A stretch of DNA of 64,000 nucleotides from Macrotis lagotis (Eukaryota; Chordata; Mammalia; Peramelemorphia; Peramelidae): NCBI RefSeq assembly GCF_037893015.1, contig NC_133659.1, positions 13,421,158-13,485,157 of the forward strand. The letters are read 5' to 3'. The notes beneath the pieces are model-generated. The model was not told the origin of the DNA, did not search any database, and saw only the letters and a list, made by a program, of their open reading frames with translations. Made by a program: the position numbers and the translations under genes. Of this stretch, positions 13,001-25,001 are shown piece after piece. Position 1 is the first letter of the stretch; the number at the start of each line of letters is the position of its first letter.

Positions 13001-13290
13001 AACCATTCCAAGGAGAGGGGGAAGAGTCACAATAGTAGCCTTTCTAAGTACCTGTTGAGGCCTCACATCCTATGGAGCTTGGCGCTCTGCCCATATTCAA
13101 TTGATGTCTGAGTTTGTTGTTGAATTCTGGACCCATGGATGCCCAGCCAGTTGTGTCAAAGGTAGAATTCAAACCCAAATCTTTCCTCACTCCCAAAGCC
13201 AACCCTGCATCATCTTATGGAAGGCCGTGTGTGCCAGGTTAAGGAGCTTAAGACTGGAGTTGGTAAACACTGAGAATCCACCCACCCAGG
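10060..13290. other. Intronic stretch with old repeat relics only
   Basis: Weak MIR-like pieces occur at 10640-10750 (+), 10970-11095 (-) and 11500-11590 (-). Fragments of the 'ccctcaagaagcttacattc' family occur at about 11720-11830, 11900-12000 and 12000-12190. The region 12700-12870 looks like another old relic ('gaatcccagaatttcaaagt'). A GA-rich patch occurs at 12880-12955. The region 10060-10640 is unrecognised; its 119-codon open frame has no family features. Confidence 0.5.
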
Positions 13291-14900
13291 GCCTGAACAC
13301 GTCAGTGACATGATCAGGCCTGTACAATATTAGGAAGATTAATTTGGCATCTGTGCCTAGAATGGCTTGGGATCCTAAATCTAAATATACAGGTCATAAG
13401 AAAACCACAAATAATGTGTCATTTGAAGGCAGCAGGGCAAGAATAATTGCTGGGGATGAGGAGTGAAATGAGAAATTCTTTGGGTTGGCTTCCATTAATC
13501 AAGAATGGCATGATAGTCACTTTAACGAGTTCCTTAACTGAAGATGGGAGAATTTTGATGGCACTTCCTTATGGAAAGGACATAGCTCCAAGGCAGAATA
13601 AGGACTCATTAAGTTCAATAAACATGTAGTCACCACTTGCTAAAAATTATATAACTCCTCTGCTGGGCCTGTATTTAAGCTACTTCAAAATATTATAAAG
13701 CTCCAATCTAACCTTGTACTCTCAGCAACATGGAGAGTAAAGAAAGGTCGGTATTCTCCTCATGTTATAGAGGAAAAAAATAGACATGATTGAAAAATGA
13801 CTCTAACAACAAAATTCTTTTAAAAAGTTAATGAGAATCTTGTTGTCCTTAGACCCATGGCTGGTCACGTCTGGAATATTTATTCTAAGGAGTCATAATG
13901 GGACGTGGAAGACAACTCATTAAGGAAAGACTGGGGGGGAAAAGGAAATGTTGACACAACGGAGGCTGCTTAACCTTAATAAGGGGAGACTCAAGTAGGG
14001 TGTGATAACCATCTTCAAATATCAGAAAGGTTGTTATGTGAAAGAGGAACATTTTACACAGCATGATTAGGCAAAAATGCAATCAATAAATAAAAGTTAT
14101 AGGCTCATTTTAAGTCAATGGCTAACACCAATTTTAGTTGTAACTTCTTCTGTACAAAAGTCATTTTCCTTGCCCAAGAGAACAAAAGCAAAATTCTGGT
14201 TTGGCTAGGTTCTGCCTTCTCTCTAGCCTTTCTTATCTAGCAACACTATTTAACCCCCTGAGTCACTTCTTTTCCCTACTATAGCCTGAAAATATTTGTT
14301 GTCCTTAGCTTCCCACCTCAGTGCCACTTCAATTCAAACTTCAGTATCCCTAAACTTAATCTTGCAGTAGATACTATGGTCTTGTATTCACTCCATCTCT
14401 TGTGTTTTGTTTTCGGGGTTTTTTCCTTGGTATCATCAGCACCTAGGACAGTGCTGCCATGTAGTGATCACTGAGCACAAGATTGATGGGCCTTGTTTAC
14501 ATCTTCCATATGTATTTTGAAAAATTTCACCTCGGTTGGCTAGCTCCCCATTCATCTTTCTGTAAACAACTCATATAAAGACATGAGAGTGAATGACTCC
14601 TCAAAGGAAATGCAGGGAGAGAAGCAAAGGTAACCAAAAACAAGATTTATGGAGTGTAGAGGAAGAAGAGTCCAAAAGGAAAGACAGAAGTGACAAAATT
14701 AAGAGGATGCACGATCAAAGGTCAATGGCCAGCAATGGATCACCCCAGTGACTTATGCAACCCAAAAACATACAGACTGCAAAAAGAGACCCAATTATTC
14801 CCATGACGAGACCTCAACTTCTTGTTATCACCTCCTATGTAAAAAATGAGGAGTGACAACTTACATGTCTTAAGGAAGGAGCCCAAGCAGATGATTTGTC
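13290..14900. other. Intronic stretch with few recognisable elements
   Basis: Short pieces at 13300-13400 ('gtgacatgatcaggcctgta') and 13985-14065 ('gataaccatcttcaaatatc') look like fragments of old interspersed repeats. The rest, including 14100-14900, shows nothing I can name. Confidence 0.4.
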
Positions 14901-14929
14901 TGGATCCCTTCAATCATTTTACCAAGCAG

Positions 14930-15110
14930 CCAATTAGCAAGCATCATTAGTGCCTACTACAGGTCAGAATTGTGCTAAGATCTGGGAACACAAAGAAAAG
15001 CAAAAAAGATAGCCCTTGACTTCAAGGAACTTACATTCTGATGCATAAAGACAATATACAAATGACTATGCATTCAAAATATGGACAGTGTACAAGAAAA
15101 CTAGTCTCAG
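14930..15110 (+). repeat. Ancient LINE-like fragment
   Basis: Contains 'agtgcctactacaggtcaga', 'ctgggaacacaaagaaaagc' and 'ttcaaggaacttacattctg', the same recurrent family as at 8520-8640, with about 60 further bases of the downstream part. Confidence 0.55.
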
Positions 15111-15179
15111 GGGGAAAGGAGAAATACTGGGGAGACATATACCTGAACCCAACTCAGGGGAAACACATACAAAATTCAG

Positions 15180-15360
15180 TCAGAAAATCCCAGAATGCCA
15201 GGGTAGAACCACCTTAGAGTTCATTCAGTTCCATTCTCCCCCATTTTGCAGATAGGGAAACTGAGGTCTGGAGAGGTTAAATGAGTTGCTGAAGGTCACA
15301 CAAGACACTAAGTAGCGTAACCAGGATTTGAACCCAGGCACACCAATGTCAACACCAGTG
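15180..15360 (-). repeat. MIR-like SINE relic
   Basis: Inverse MIR pattern: 'gatagggaaactgaggtctg', 'gctgaaggtcacacaaga', 'ccaggatttgaacccaggca'. Confidence 0.75.
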
Positions 15361-15399
15361 TATAAAAGACTAGACTTGGTCAAGAAGCCCTAGTCTCCA

Positions 15400-15640
15400 G
15401 TTTCATCTCCCATATTGGGGATTTGATTTCCTCACCCATCAAGTAAGGGGTTGAACCAGAAGACCCCCTCCTTGGTCCCTTCCAGTTGCAGATCTCTGAT
15501 CTCCTCTGAGTCCCCTTATTTGTAATATGGATAACACTCCCCATTACATCCTCTTAAGAGGTTCAAATGAGATCACATAAAGCAACTGTTTTGCAATTTT
15601 TTAAGCACTGTTATTATTTCTACTTATAAAAACATCACAA
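15400..15640 (+). repeat. MIR-like SINE relic
   Basis: Diverged plus-strand MIR core and tail ('gatttcctcacccatcaagt ... ggataacactccccattaca ... caaatgagatcacataaagc'). The SINE at 15654-15816 is inserted at its 3' end. Confidence 0.55.
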
Positions 15641-15653
15641 AAACACCACCTAG

Positions 15654-15816
15654 GGGGCCACTAGGTGGTGCAGTGGATACAGCACCGGCCCTGGAGTCAG
15701 GAGGACCTGAGTTCAAATCTGACCTCAGACACTTAATAATGACCTAGTGTGTGACCTTGGGCAAGCCACTTAACCCCATTGCCTTGCAAAAACAAAGAAA
15801 AACAAAACAAAAACAA
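15654..15816 (+). mobile_element. MAR1/WSINE-like SINE with target-site duplication
   Basis: A full-length tRNA-derived SINE with head 'ggtggtgcagtggataca', body 'gtcaggaggacctgagttca' and 'cagacacttaataatgacct', and tail 'ccattgccttgcaaaaac' followed by an A-rich end. It is flanked by identical 15-base direct repeats AAAAACACCACCTAG at 15639-15653 and 15817-15831, showing retrotransposition. The low divergence suggests a fairly recent insertion. Confidence 0.93.
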
Positions 15817-15835
15817 AAAAACACCACCTAGACAC

Positions 15836-16010
15836 AAGGTGACACAATGGAAAGAGTCAAGAAGATGTGAAATTGGATCACTTCAGCAGTCTGCTTCAGT
15901 TTTCTCAACAGAAAAACAAAGATAATAACAACACCTACCTCCACAGGCTGCAGTGAGGATTAAATGAGCTAATATTTATAAATCACTCTTAAAACTCTAT
16001 ATTTTATAAC
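15836..16010 (+). repeat. MIR-like SINE relic
   Basis: Plus-strand copy with 'caatggaaagagtcaaga', 'cagttttctcaacagaaaaa' and 'gattaaatgagctaatattt'. Confidence 0.6.
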
Positions 16011-16289
16011 TCCCTGCTTTGATTGCTTCTGCAAGCTAAAATTCCATAAATAAAGGTTCTACAAAAACAAGGACTAATGGCATAATCGTTTTCCCATAAT
16101 TTATTTTCAGTTCGCATGTGGGAGGGACATAGACAAGGGAAACAGCAAGGTCAGAGCCCATTCTGCTTAAGAGTTTCTAAAATGTGAGTTTTATAACCAG
16201 CTCTATGCTAAATGAACAGATGCAGGATACTGCATCCTGCCTTCCCCAACCTGTTCTATTCATGATTTCCCTAAATCTATGGATCCAGG

Positions 16290-16430
16290 TCAAAGATATC
16301 TATCGTTCATCTATCAATAGATTTCTATCAATCTAGATAGATATCATCCATTACCTATCAATCTAAACATATATATATATATATATACATATATATCTAG
16401 CATCTATCAATTTAGATATTGATCTATATT
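16290..16430. repeat. (ATCT)n/(TA)n low-complexity tract
   Basis: Mixed 'atctatcaatctagat' tetranucleotide units with a pure TA run near 16369-16387. Confidence 0.85.
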
Positions 16431-16431
16431 G

Positions 16432-16641
16432 CTCTTTTTCAGTCATTTCAGTCATGTCCAACTCTTCCTGACCCTATTTGGCAAAGATACTAGGATGGCT
16501 TGCCATTTCCTTCTCCAGCTCACTTTACATATGAGGAAACTGAGGCAAACAAGGTCAAATAAATTGCCCAGCTTCTAAGTGTCTGAGGTTGATTTGAACT
16601 CAGGGAGAAGAGTCTAAATCACTGTACCACCCAACAACCCC
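16432..16641 (-). repeat. RTE-tail tRNA SINE
   Basis: Nearly full element read in inverse: 'cagtcatgtccaactcttcc', 'ggcaaagatactaggatggc', 'tgccatttccttctccagct', 'gaggaaactgaggcaaacaa', then the head with 'tttgaactcagggagaagag'. The A/TCTAT repeat abuts its 3' end. Confidence 0.85.
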
Positions 16642-16844
16642 ACGTATCCACATAGATATAGATAAAATGACTAAGTCTAGGTAAAGATCTCAAGACTCAA
16701 AAGTCTATGATTTTCATGTTGGCTCTCTTAAGGCCAAGGAAAGGTAATTCACTTAAGTATATCCCCAACTTTGGCAGTTGCCAATTTAAATCATTTGGCA
16801 TTGAATGGGTCAAATTAAACTGGAGGCTAAACAGATCAATAATG

Positions 16845-16859
16845 CCCCCCCCCCCCCCC
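16845..16859. repeat. C15 homopolymer
   Basis: Fifteen uninterrupted C residues. The length is likely to be unstable and error-prone in sequencing. Confidence 0.95.
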
Positions 16860-16999
16860 AGAGGTGGCCCACCTTCTCCAGACTCTCCCAAGGGTCCGTG
16901 TCCATTCTTGGTGTCCCAAAACCAATCCTCACAGGATTCCAGGAACCTGGTGCACTGGTCAGGGAGACACTGCTGAGAAGCAGCATGTCCTGACCCATT

Positions 17000-19180
17000 T
17001 TCTATTTCTGGTATATCTTGTCATGCTCTCCATTGTTTTCTGAGTTCAAAAAGAAGCTAAGGGTGGGACTTTTTCTCCCCTCCCTTGATTAGTCCTCAAA
17101 AAGACCTTGACAAGGGCAGTTCAGAAAGGTTTTTCAGAGAAAGAATTTCAGATTGGAGATGATACATTCCTTCACAGCATCTGCTGCCTCTTCTCTGCCA
17201 ATGCCATTCGAAGGTAAACACACCCAGAATGGCCTGGGGTAGAGACTCATCCAGAATTATGGCCAAGAATTAGAAGGAGCAATAGTAGAGAAATGAGAAA
17301 AGATCAAGACTCACTCGGGCCCATGCCACCACAACCATGAGAACATAACACCTGGTTAAAACAAAGGAAGAACGGCCACCTTCTGTGGAGTTGAATCTGA
17401 AGTTGTCTGAAACCAGGCTTTGCCATTTCATCCCTATTGATAACCTCTCTGGGTCTCACTTTCCTTCTTTATAAAATGAGGAAGACTGACTAGTCAACTA
17501 AAAAGCAGATCTGCAATCCCCAGTTATTTATTTGCATGCTGTTATCTACACAATAGGTGATTCATTTGCTCTCTACCATCAGTATGACTTGGTGGGAAAA
17601 GCCTCAGATCTGGGGTCAGGGGGTCTTCCTTTGACCCCTCATGAACATTCTCTGGGTGAATTTGGACAAGATGGATCATCTCCCTGGGTTTCAGGCTCTT
17701 CTCCTGTAAAAGGAGTTGGGCTCTTGAATTCCTGCAATCCTATATTGATGGAGGAGGCTGCATCCTTTCTTTCCTGCCTCACTCCAAACATCCAGAACCC
17801 CACAATACCTTCTCCCTTCCTCCAAAGACAACTAAGTCATTCTGAGTAGTTGGCAAGAATGGGGATAGCTGGGAGAAGTAGAAATTATTTTCACAGTCTC
17901 ATCTATAAACTTTTATCTTAAAGAATAAATAAATAAACTCTAATCAGGGTCATTTCTTTTTGGGAGTAGATCTGATTTTGGTCTGATTCTGGACCAACCC
18001 AGATTTTACTGATATATCAAAATCCCAGAGAAGAAAACCATTTTCTCAATTTAGTTGGTGCCCATCTCTCATTCCCAGGCTTACTGGGAGGGATTCAGTA
18101 ACTTTCTGGGGCTGGTGCTGGGACAGAAGGGGTGCCAGTCAGTATGTGTCAAAGCAAATTTTAGAGCCTAGATTTTTTTCCTGGCTCTGAGGCTGACCCT
18201 CAATATGCTATCCTACCTCTTAAAATGTACATTTTCTAATGGTTATGGTGGCTATCAAGAGTACCCTCCTTTCAAAAGTATGGTATCTCCTCTCAAGCCA
18301 GGCTGCTGAGGATGCCAAGGTGCTTAGACTATGGAGAAGAAACTTGTGTAAAGGACACTCCTTGCCTCTATAACCAGGAAACCCTAACTATTCCACAGTC
18401 AACACCCAGAATAACCATTCTGAACAGGATCTGGGACTGCAAGAATCTTGTCCTTCTCCTCCATTCTCCTCATTTTACAGAAGAGGAAGCTGAGGATTGA
18501 GAGGAAGCCTTGGGTCTTAAGGACTTCTTTCCTTTTGGTTCAGGGCAAGACTTCACTAGCACAAGGAGTAGAAGGCATATAAAGCTGATGCCCCAGCAAG
18601 GCAACTCACTTTATCTCCAAGATCCATTTAGGACACAACAGGTTAAATGACTTGCCTGTGATCAGGTATCTAATACATATCAGAGACAGGAACTGAATCT
18701 GCATTTTCCTAACTCCAAGGTCAAGATTCTATTGGCTACTATTTGGCCTGTATTCAGTATATGCATACTAGGTGCCTGAATCTGAACTGCCATTATAAAG
18801 CAAGAAGGGGAAGAGACAAGGATTTGAACCACAACCCTCCGATTTCAAAGCCAAGATTCTCCACGATGTCATGATCCACTTCCCAGTCCAACCAATGGCT
18901 GCCACCCGATCCATGGACTCTGGAGAAGCTGCCAGTGTCTACTCCATACACAAAACTGAGACAGCAGGAAGAAATTAAATAAAAGCAAGTGATTTCAACA
19001 ATCTATCTAGAACCCCCAATTCTTGTGGCTATGCTGTCATGGTCATTTAGGGACCAGGAAGAAAAGCTGGGTTCCATTTATGCTTTGGATGCAAGTTAGG
19101 GAAGTGATCCTGAGTGAATCACCTAGCCTTCATCATCTTCAAAATGGAGAAATGAACACCTGTAATATTTACCTGCATTT
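17000..19180. other. Intronic stretch with old MIR-like relics
   Basis: MIR-like pieces are visible at about 17390-17510 (+), 17580-17745 (+), 18460-18510 (-) and 18620-18745 (-). The rest, including 17750-18450 and 18750-19180, is unrecognised. The 105-codon frame at 17532-17849 spans a MIR relic and is not a gene. Confidence 0.5.
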
Positions 19181-19184
19181 ATCC

Positions 19185-19420
19185 TCATTCATTCTTCATT
19201 CATTCATTCATTCAATAAACATTTATTAAATTCCTTCTATAGACTAGGCAATGTGTTAAATGTTAGGGATACCAAAAAAAAGGCAAAAGATAGTCTTTGC
19301 CCTCATGGAGCTTGCAATCTAATGAAAAAGATAAACAAATTTATACAAAGTAAGTTCGATATTAGATAAATAGGAAATAATTACAGAGGGAAAGCGTTGG
19401 ATTTAGAGGGTTAGGGAAGG
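19185..19420 (+). repeat. (CATT)n and ancient LINE-like fragment
   Basis: A CATT tetranucleotide run (19185-19214) leads into 'caataaacatttattaaatt', 'gggataccaaaaaaaaggca' and 'catggagcttgcaatctaat', then about 100 bases of the downstream part of that family ('cagagggaaagcgttggatt'). Confidence 0.6.
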
Positions 19421-19494
19421 CTTTGTGTAGAAGATGGGATGTTGATACCCTCCAATTTATCTGATATAGAGCATATTTGTACACAGTGATTTAC

Positions 19495-19590
19495 AAATTG
19501 TCTCCTCCTGGTTTATGCCTGTCTTTATAGTCCCGGGATTTAGCAAACAATAGGTGCTTAATACATGCTTGCTGACTTCCCTTGCCTTCA
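19495..19590 (+). repeat. L2-like LINE 3' tail
   Basis: Short tail with 'tttagcaaacaataggtgct' and 'taatacatgcttgctgactt', typical of L2-class 3' ends. Confidence 0.6.
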
Positions 19591-20429
19591 GAAACTGGAT
19601 GCCTATTTTTAAATATGTAAAATGATGAGTGATAATATTTGCATCCACCTTCCAGATTTGTGGGGAAGATCAAGTGAGATTACATTCCAAGCACTCTGCG
19701 GTCAAAGAGGGCCATTTTGCAAATTCCAAAGCAATCTGTCTTCAGTACAAAGAGGTGTCGACTTCCCAGGTCTCTATGGTGCAGTCTTGGCTTCCATCCT
19801 CCCTCCCCGAGTGAAGCCCTCTGGCCTTGGCACCCGACCTGCCCACCAATGCCAAGAGCTCCAAGGCTAGTTGAACAGGAGATGCCACAGCAACAAGTTG
19901 GGACAATGGAGGGGGATGAGAGAACGAAAACGTTTCTGTTTTTCTAATTTGGAGGGCATTCATTCCAAGGAGAGGGCTTGGGGCCAGGGGCCTTTACTCG
20001 GTTCCAGAACAGGAAATAAGAGCTTGACCTGATGGAAAATGAAGGCTCCCTTGAAGACCAGGTCCCGGGTCTTCCCAAAAGTTGGGGGGAGAATGGTCAT
20101 TTTCTTCAACAATTTGGCTGTAAATTGCCCCAAACACCATCAACAGCTGCCATTTAGTCTAAGGATTAGTAATGTAATCTCAACCATTTAGGATTTCACA
20201 TGAAAATAGGCAAGAAAAGTAACTAAATTGTCCTTGCCCTCCAACTCAGAAACTGATCCCCTGGAATGTGCTTTATTGAAATCAGAGGCAAAAAGTTTTC
20301 TGATTCCCAAACATTCAGAGTAGGCCTTTTTGGGGTAGCAAAGAACTGGGGAGGAAACGGATGCCCTTGGATTGGGACAAGTGACTAATTAGGTTGTGAA
20401 ATAACCAGGCAACAACGAAAGACAAGGCA

Positions 20430-20590
20430 TCAAGAGGCACTTATTAAGTGCCTCCTGCTTACTAAGTTCTTTGGGAGATTTCTGGGATAAAATGACAAGA
20501 GGAGTTTATATTGCCTTCAAGGAGTTTATATTCCACTGTGCAAATCTATACAAAAAAAATTGGACAAAATAAAGACTGGGTATTTTGAAG
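20430..20590 (+). repeat. Ancient LINE-like fragment
   Basis: Carries 'aggcacttattaagtgcctc' and 'ccttcaaggagtttatattc', a degraded copy of the recurrent family. Confidence 0.5.
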
Positions 20591-20660
20591 ATAAAATAAA
20601 TGAGCATCTGGAGGCATCCTCCTAAAGGAAAGCATTCCTGCGTTCCTTCTTTTTCATTTT

Positions 20661-20794
20661 CTTTTTTTTGCAAGGCAATGAGGTTAAGTGACTTGCCAAA
20701 AGTCAGTATGAAGTATCTGAGGTCACATTTGATCTCAAGTCTTCCCGACTCCAAGGTCAGTGCTCTAACCGGTGTATCCCACCTAGCTGCCCCC
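20661..20794 (-). mobile_element. MAR1/WSINE-like SINE
   Basis: An inverted copy begins with the T-rich complement of the A tail and 'tgcaaggcaatgaggttaag' and ends with 'cccacctagctgcccc'. It lacks part of the middle and is more diverged than the copy at 15654. Confidence 0.85.
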
Positions 20795-20810
20795 ATCCCT
20801 TTAAGACTAG

Positions 20811-20861
20811 TTCCTTCCTTCCTTCCTTCCTTCCTTCCTTCCTTCCTTCCTTCCTTCCTTC
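20811..20861. repeat. (TTCC)n microsatellite
   Basis: Pure TTCC tetranucleotide run of about 12.5 units directly beside an inverted SINE. Confidence 0.97.
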
Positions 20862-20889
20862 TGCTTTATCTGTGTCCATAGTTATCCAG

Positions 20890-21040
20890 TTGTTGTCCCT
20901 CCCATTGAACTGGAAGCTCCTTGAGGGTAGAGACTGAGTTTGTTTATTTATAAGCTTAGTTTGGCTTCATTTTGTATCCTAGAGTTTAGCACCATACCTA
21001 ATATACAGCAGGTGCTTAACAAATGATTGTTGACTTGAGT
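20890..21040 (+). repeat. L2-like LINE 3' tail
   Basis: Contains 'gaactggaagctccttgagg', 'tagagtttagcaccatacct' and 'caggtgcttaacaaatgatt', a clear L2-class tail. Confidence 0.7.
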
Positions 21041-21054
21041 CTTCAATAACTTGA

Positions 21055-21165
21055 AAAAAATCAGAGTCAGTCTTATATGAACTAATGCAAAGTGAAGAAA
21101 GCAAACCAGAAAAATAACAGAAAGAATGATTACACAGTGTTAGGGGGTTTAAATCCAATAACGGT
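21055..21165 (+). repeat. L1 3'-end fragment
   Basis: Short match to the marsupial-type L1 ORF2 end ('atgaactaatgcaaagtgaa' followed by 'gcaaaccagaaaaataacag'). Confidence 0.5.
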
Positions 21166-21169
21166 TCTA

Positions 21170-22940
21170 AGAAACAAATAATGGAACATACTCCTTCCTC
21201 CCAAGAGAGGTGAGGACCACTAGGGTAGGGTGCTGTGGATGCTGGGCCACTGTGCCCAGGATCTCTGTTTCAACTTTTTGTGCTAAAGGAAAGCTCATTT
21301 TTTGATAGGGATATTAGAGGATATTTCCAGGAATTACTAAGACCTAACCCAAATTTATAAGAAAATTCCAAGCTCGGGCTTCATGGCACATGAGTATTCT
21401 CTTTATCCTGGCTTAGTCTGCCATAGTTCACTCTATCTAGATCATAGTAGCAGAACCAGTGGCCTTCCTTCATCATGGCCTGACTTCATCATCATGGTAT
21501 TTAAGCAGGAATTTTATTTTAACTATCTCTTCCTTCAGGTTCCAAGCTTATCACACCTACCTGAACTTTTCCTGTTTTTAAATGTATCTAAAACTTCTAC
21601 TCAAATTCACATGCATTTTTGTTAGCAGAAGCTGTAAGGGTAGAGAACATGCCAAATAACATTGTGTTCCAGATGTCAACAGATGCCACATGCAACAGCC
21701 AGTGATCTCTATCTCCCTAACCATCCCAACTTTTCCATTTGGCTGGCAGCCCCTTCCTTTGTTCCCTCCTGACAAATGGTCTCTGTATTACCAAATGTTT
21801 ATTTAAGCCTTCCTGGCTCATCATGTCTAAAGCTAGAAAGGATCTTAGAGGTCGGCTGATCAACCCGTTTGTCTTATAGAGGAAGAAAATGGAGTTCAAG
21901 GAAGTGAATCATCAAATGGCCCTCTAGTCTAACACAACTGGAATCATTAACCCTTTTGAATATCCTCAATACTTGGCTTTCCAACCTCTGCTGGATGATT
22001 TCTGGACTACCAATAAATTTTGGGAAAGGGAGAGCTACGTGTGAACCCCAACACTAGGACTCACAAGTCTTGTGACTGATGGAGAAGTCAAAGAACCATT
22101 ATATTTACTTTATTAGCTGCAACAACAAGCAAATAGTATGTATTAAATAGGCTGGAAAAACCATTTTCCAGAGAAAATTAAATGATTTTAATAAGTAAAA
22201 CCAAACTATGGGGAAAAACATTTATTTGACATGAACTTCTTGCATCATATAAAGTTGTATAGACTACTAATTGTGAAAAATCTCGTTTAAAATTTAAGAT
22301 GACCTATTTGCTACCCGCAACTACTAATACAACGAAAAGCAATTCCAGCTGTGGCAAGAATTATCCTTATGTCTTAAGACATTTTAAAAGCAATTAATTG
22401 AGAAACCAAAATGTTGCATTGCAACTGGATGAAGCAATGATGCTCATTTGATTGCATGTATGCCACTATGCTGTTGAAACCAATGTTAGGTACTGTGACC
22501 AAATAATGACCAACCAAGCTTGGTCCCAGAGAAGAGATGAGAAAAGTGTATCTCCATTCCTTCTTTGCAAGTGGTGCAGGACTACGGTGAGGATGGAACA
22601 CTTTGCTAACTTCCTTCCTCCCCTCCCCCCATTTTACATTGATTGTCAAAAAGAATGGTTTGTTGGGCAAAGGAGAGAGGCATGTCATTGGAAATAAAGA
22701 TAAAGGAAAAGGTAACAATCTCTATACTTACTACTTTTTTAAAAAAGAGACATAGTAGTACCGATAAATTATTTTTCATACTTACTGAAAGCGAAGTCAC
22801 ACTAAAAGAATATTTCCAAAAAGAGCTAGAGATTTTTTTTTCAAAAAGTGATATAACAACATTTGTATTAAAGTCTACAATGACAGAGCTTGATTGATGA
22901 TAGACTAAAATATAGGTAGGAGCAATGGTTTTAATAGTGG

Positions 22941-22989
<49 letters not shown>

Positions 22990-23560
22990 TCTCAGGTAGC
23001 TATCAATTTCATTTAAAAAATTTGTTAAGAGCATCATTAAAAACCACATGTCAAAGGATATTCAGGAAAAAAAGACCATTTTTCTTGGCAATGATTTTTA
23101 AAATGGAGTAAATTCATTTTCAAAAAGAATATTCCTTGTATATTTGATGGATTTCAAAAAATTAAGTGCTCAAAATAATCAATGCAAGGTCCTTCAATTC
23201 ATACTATGAATCAGAAAAGACTGAATTGATTAGTTATAGATATTATTCATTCCCATTTTAAAAATGCCTGATTTTCAAACAAAAAAAAAAGAATTTTAAG
23301 CTCTTCTAACTGTGCAGGATAAGGAACTCATCAGCCATGGACAAAGAGGAAAGAGTTGATCTTACTACAAGAGAGCAACAGATAGACAACTTATAGGAAA
23401 AAGGAGGCTCCCCCACATTAAGTTTGGAAATTGCCATTTGGGGGTAGTTCAAATTATTGAAAAATTTTGGCACATCATTTTGAGTTAAATCTCTCTCTCT
23501 GAATCTCTCATTCAATACCACAATTCTTCCCCCTGAGGCCAAACAACACTAAGCATGAGA
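21170..23560. other. Repeat-poor, AT-rich intronic block
   Basis: Only a weak MIR-like relic (21820-21910, -) and the TA run at 22941-22986 are recognised. The rest, especially 22040-22930 and 23000-23540, is AT-rich DNA without repeat signatures. Open frames of 84-147 codons exist here but show no family features. Confidence 0.5.
22941..22986. repeat. (TA)n microsatellite
   Basis: Almost pure TA run of about 22 units with one CA interruption near its start. It is self-complementary and can extrude a cruciform. Confidence 0.97.
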
Positions 23561-23574
23561 ACCTTCAAAGTGCA

Positions 23575-23705
23575 AGTTTGGAACTCAGAGGACCCGAGTT
23601 CTGGTTCTGATTGCTGTGTCATACCTGTGTGGCCTCCGCCCTCAATTTCCTCATTTGTAAAAACAGGAGCTTGGATTAGATTCTCCCCCACCCCTCTGGC
23701 TCCAT
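23575..23705 (+). repeat. MIR-like SINE relic
   Basis: Contains 'cagaggacccgagttctggt' and 'aatttcctcatttgtaaaaa', a diverged plus-strand MIR. Confidence 0.65.
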
Positions 23706-23710
23706 CCAGT

Positions 23711-23866
23711 TATGGATCAGGATGACTGGAAATGGCCCTGAATGTGAAGTCATCAAGGGTAAGTGACTTGCCCAAGCTCACACAGTATCAAGTGTCTGAG
23801 GTTAGATTTGAACTCAGGTCCTTCTGACTCCAGGGCTCTCTACCCACTGTACCACTGAGCAATCCT
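23711..23866 (-). repeat. tRNA-derived SINE, second subfamily
   Basis: Reads 'atcaggatgactggaaatgg', 'ccctgaatgtgaagtcatca', 'agtgacttgcccaagctcac', 'tttgaactcaggtccttctg', 'ctctacccactgtaccact'. It shares its tail with the longer copy at 42897-43162. Confidence 0.8.
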
Positions 23867-24589
23867 ATTTCTAAGTCAACACTTAGCAAGCACCTCTTCA
23901 TTTCTTTATCCAACACCATACTTTGGAGTCTCTCTCAAGAGGATTCAATCAAGTCCAAGACCCCTTTAACAAGTTGGAGAAATCCATGAACCCCTTATTA
24001 GTATAATTTTTAAATGAATAAAACAAAATATGAAAAACTACAATTATATTGAAATACAATCATCTAAGTATTTTAAAAATCAGATCTTTAGCTCCCAGGT
24101 TACTGACTTAGATTTTTAATTCTCTTTGCCCAGGACTCCATAATTTCAAATCATCCCCAGATTCCTTCTCCATTTTATTAACCGTGCCTATGAGAATCAC
24201 AAGTCATTGGCAGTAGCTATCAGGAGTGGCAGGTTTCCCAGGGCTCTCCATCGTGGCTTGGACAGGCCCTGGCTATCCTTCCTGCAGTGGGGATGACATG
24301 TTTTGAAAAGTTTGTCTCCAAATGGGAAATCTTGGCTCTGAGCTCCAAAGGTCCACTCAATCCTCAGGACAGACAGCAGACCATTAACATGCTGTCTGAA
24401 TAAGGTACTCCTTTCCCAATTTGTTTTAAATTTGTCAATGTTTTAAATGCAAAATCAATGTTTTAAAATGCAAAAAAGGAAACTGTGACTGACCTCTCAT
24501 TTAGCTGTTACATGATTTCAAGACCAGTGGAAAAATCCAGTAGATTTTACAGCATAGGAAACTGAATTGCCTCCCAATAGAAATTGTTT

Positions 24590-24695
24590 CTTAAGGAGTT
24601 GTTTTGTCCATTTTTGGCAGTTGTATCCTCAATATTTAGCACAGTGCTTAGTTCCTGTCAGGTTCTTAATGGATGCTCGTTAGTTGACTGAGATG
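24590..24695 (+). repeat. L2-like LINE 3' tail
   Basis: Tail with 'caatatttagcacagtgctt' and 'gatgctcgttagttgactga'. Confidence 0.6.
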
Positions 24696-25001
24696 CCAAA
24701 ATCATAAAGCTTATTCATCAGTAAGTTAAAACTACCCATAGGCCAGACTCCTGACTCCCAGTCTGGGGCTCATCCTTTCTTCAAACAGATTCACAGATAA
24801 TAAAGTATCTTCCCTAGACTAATCGTCTCTAACAGTGAGATTCAACGTGCGGGCAGTGCCTCTCCAGGTCACTTGAAAATGGGTCATTTTATCTAGAAAT
24901 CATCCCACCAGATGGGCCCCAGTGTCAGTGTGAGGTACACTGTCCCCTTGGCTGCCTTCTTAATCACTATATAATTCCTTTGAAAAGAACAGAAAAAAAG
25001 G

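Noticed and set aside
22606..23049. 147-codon minus-strand frame
   Set aside because: It crosses the TA microsatellite (Tyr-Ile repeats) and has no family features.
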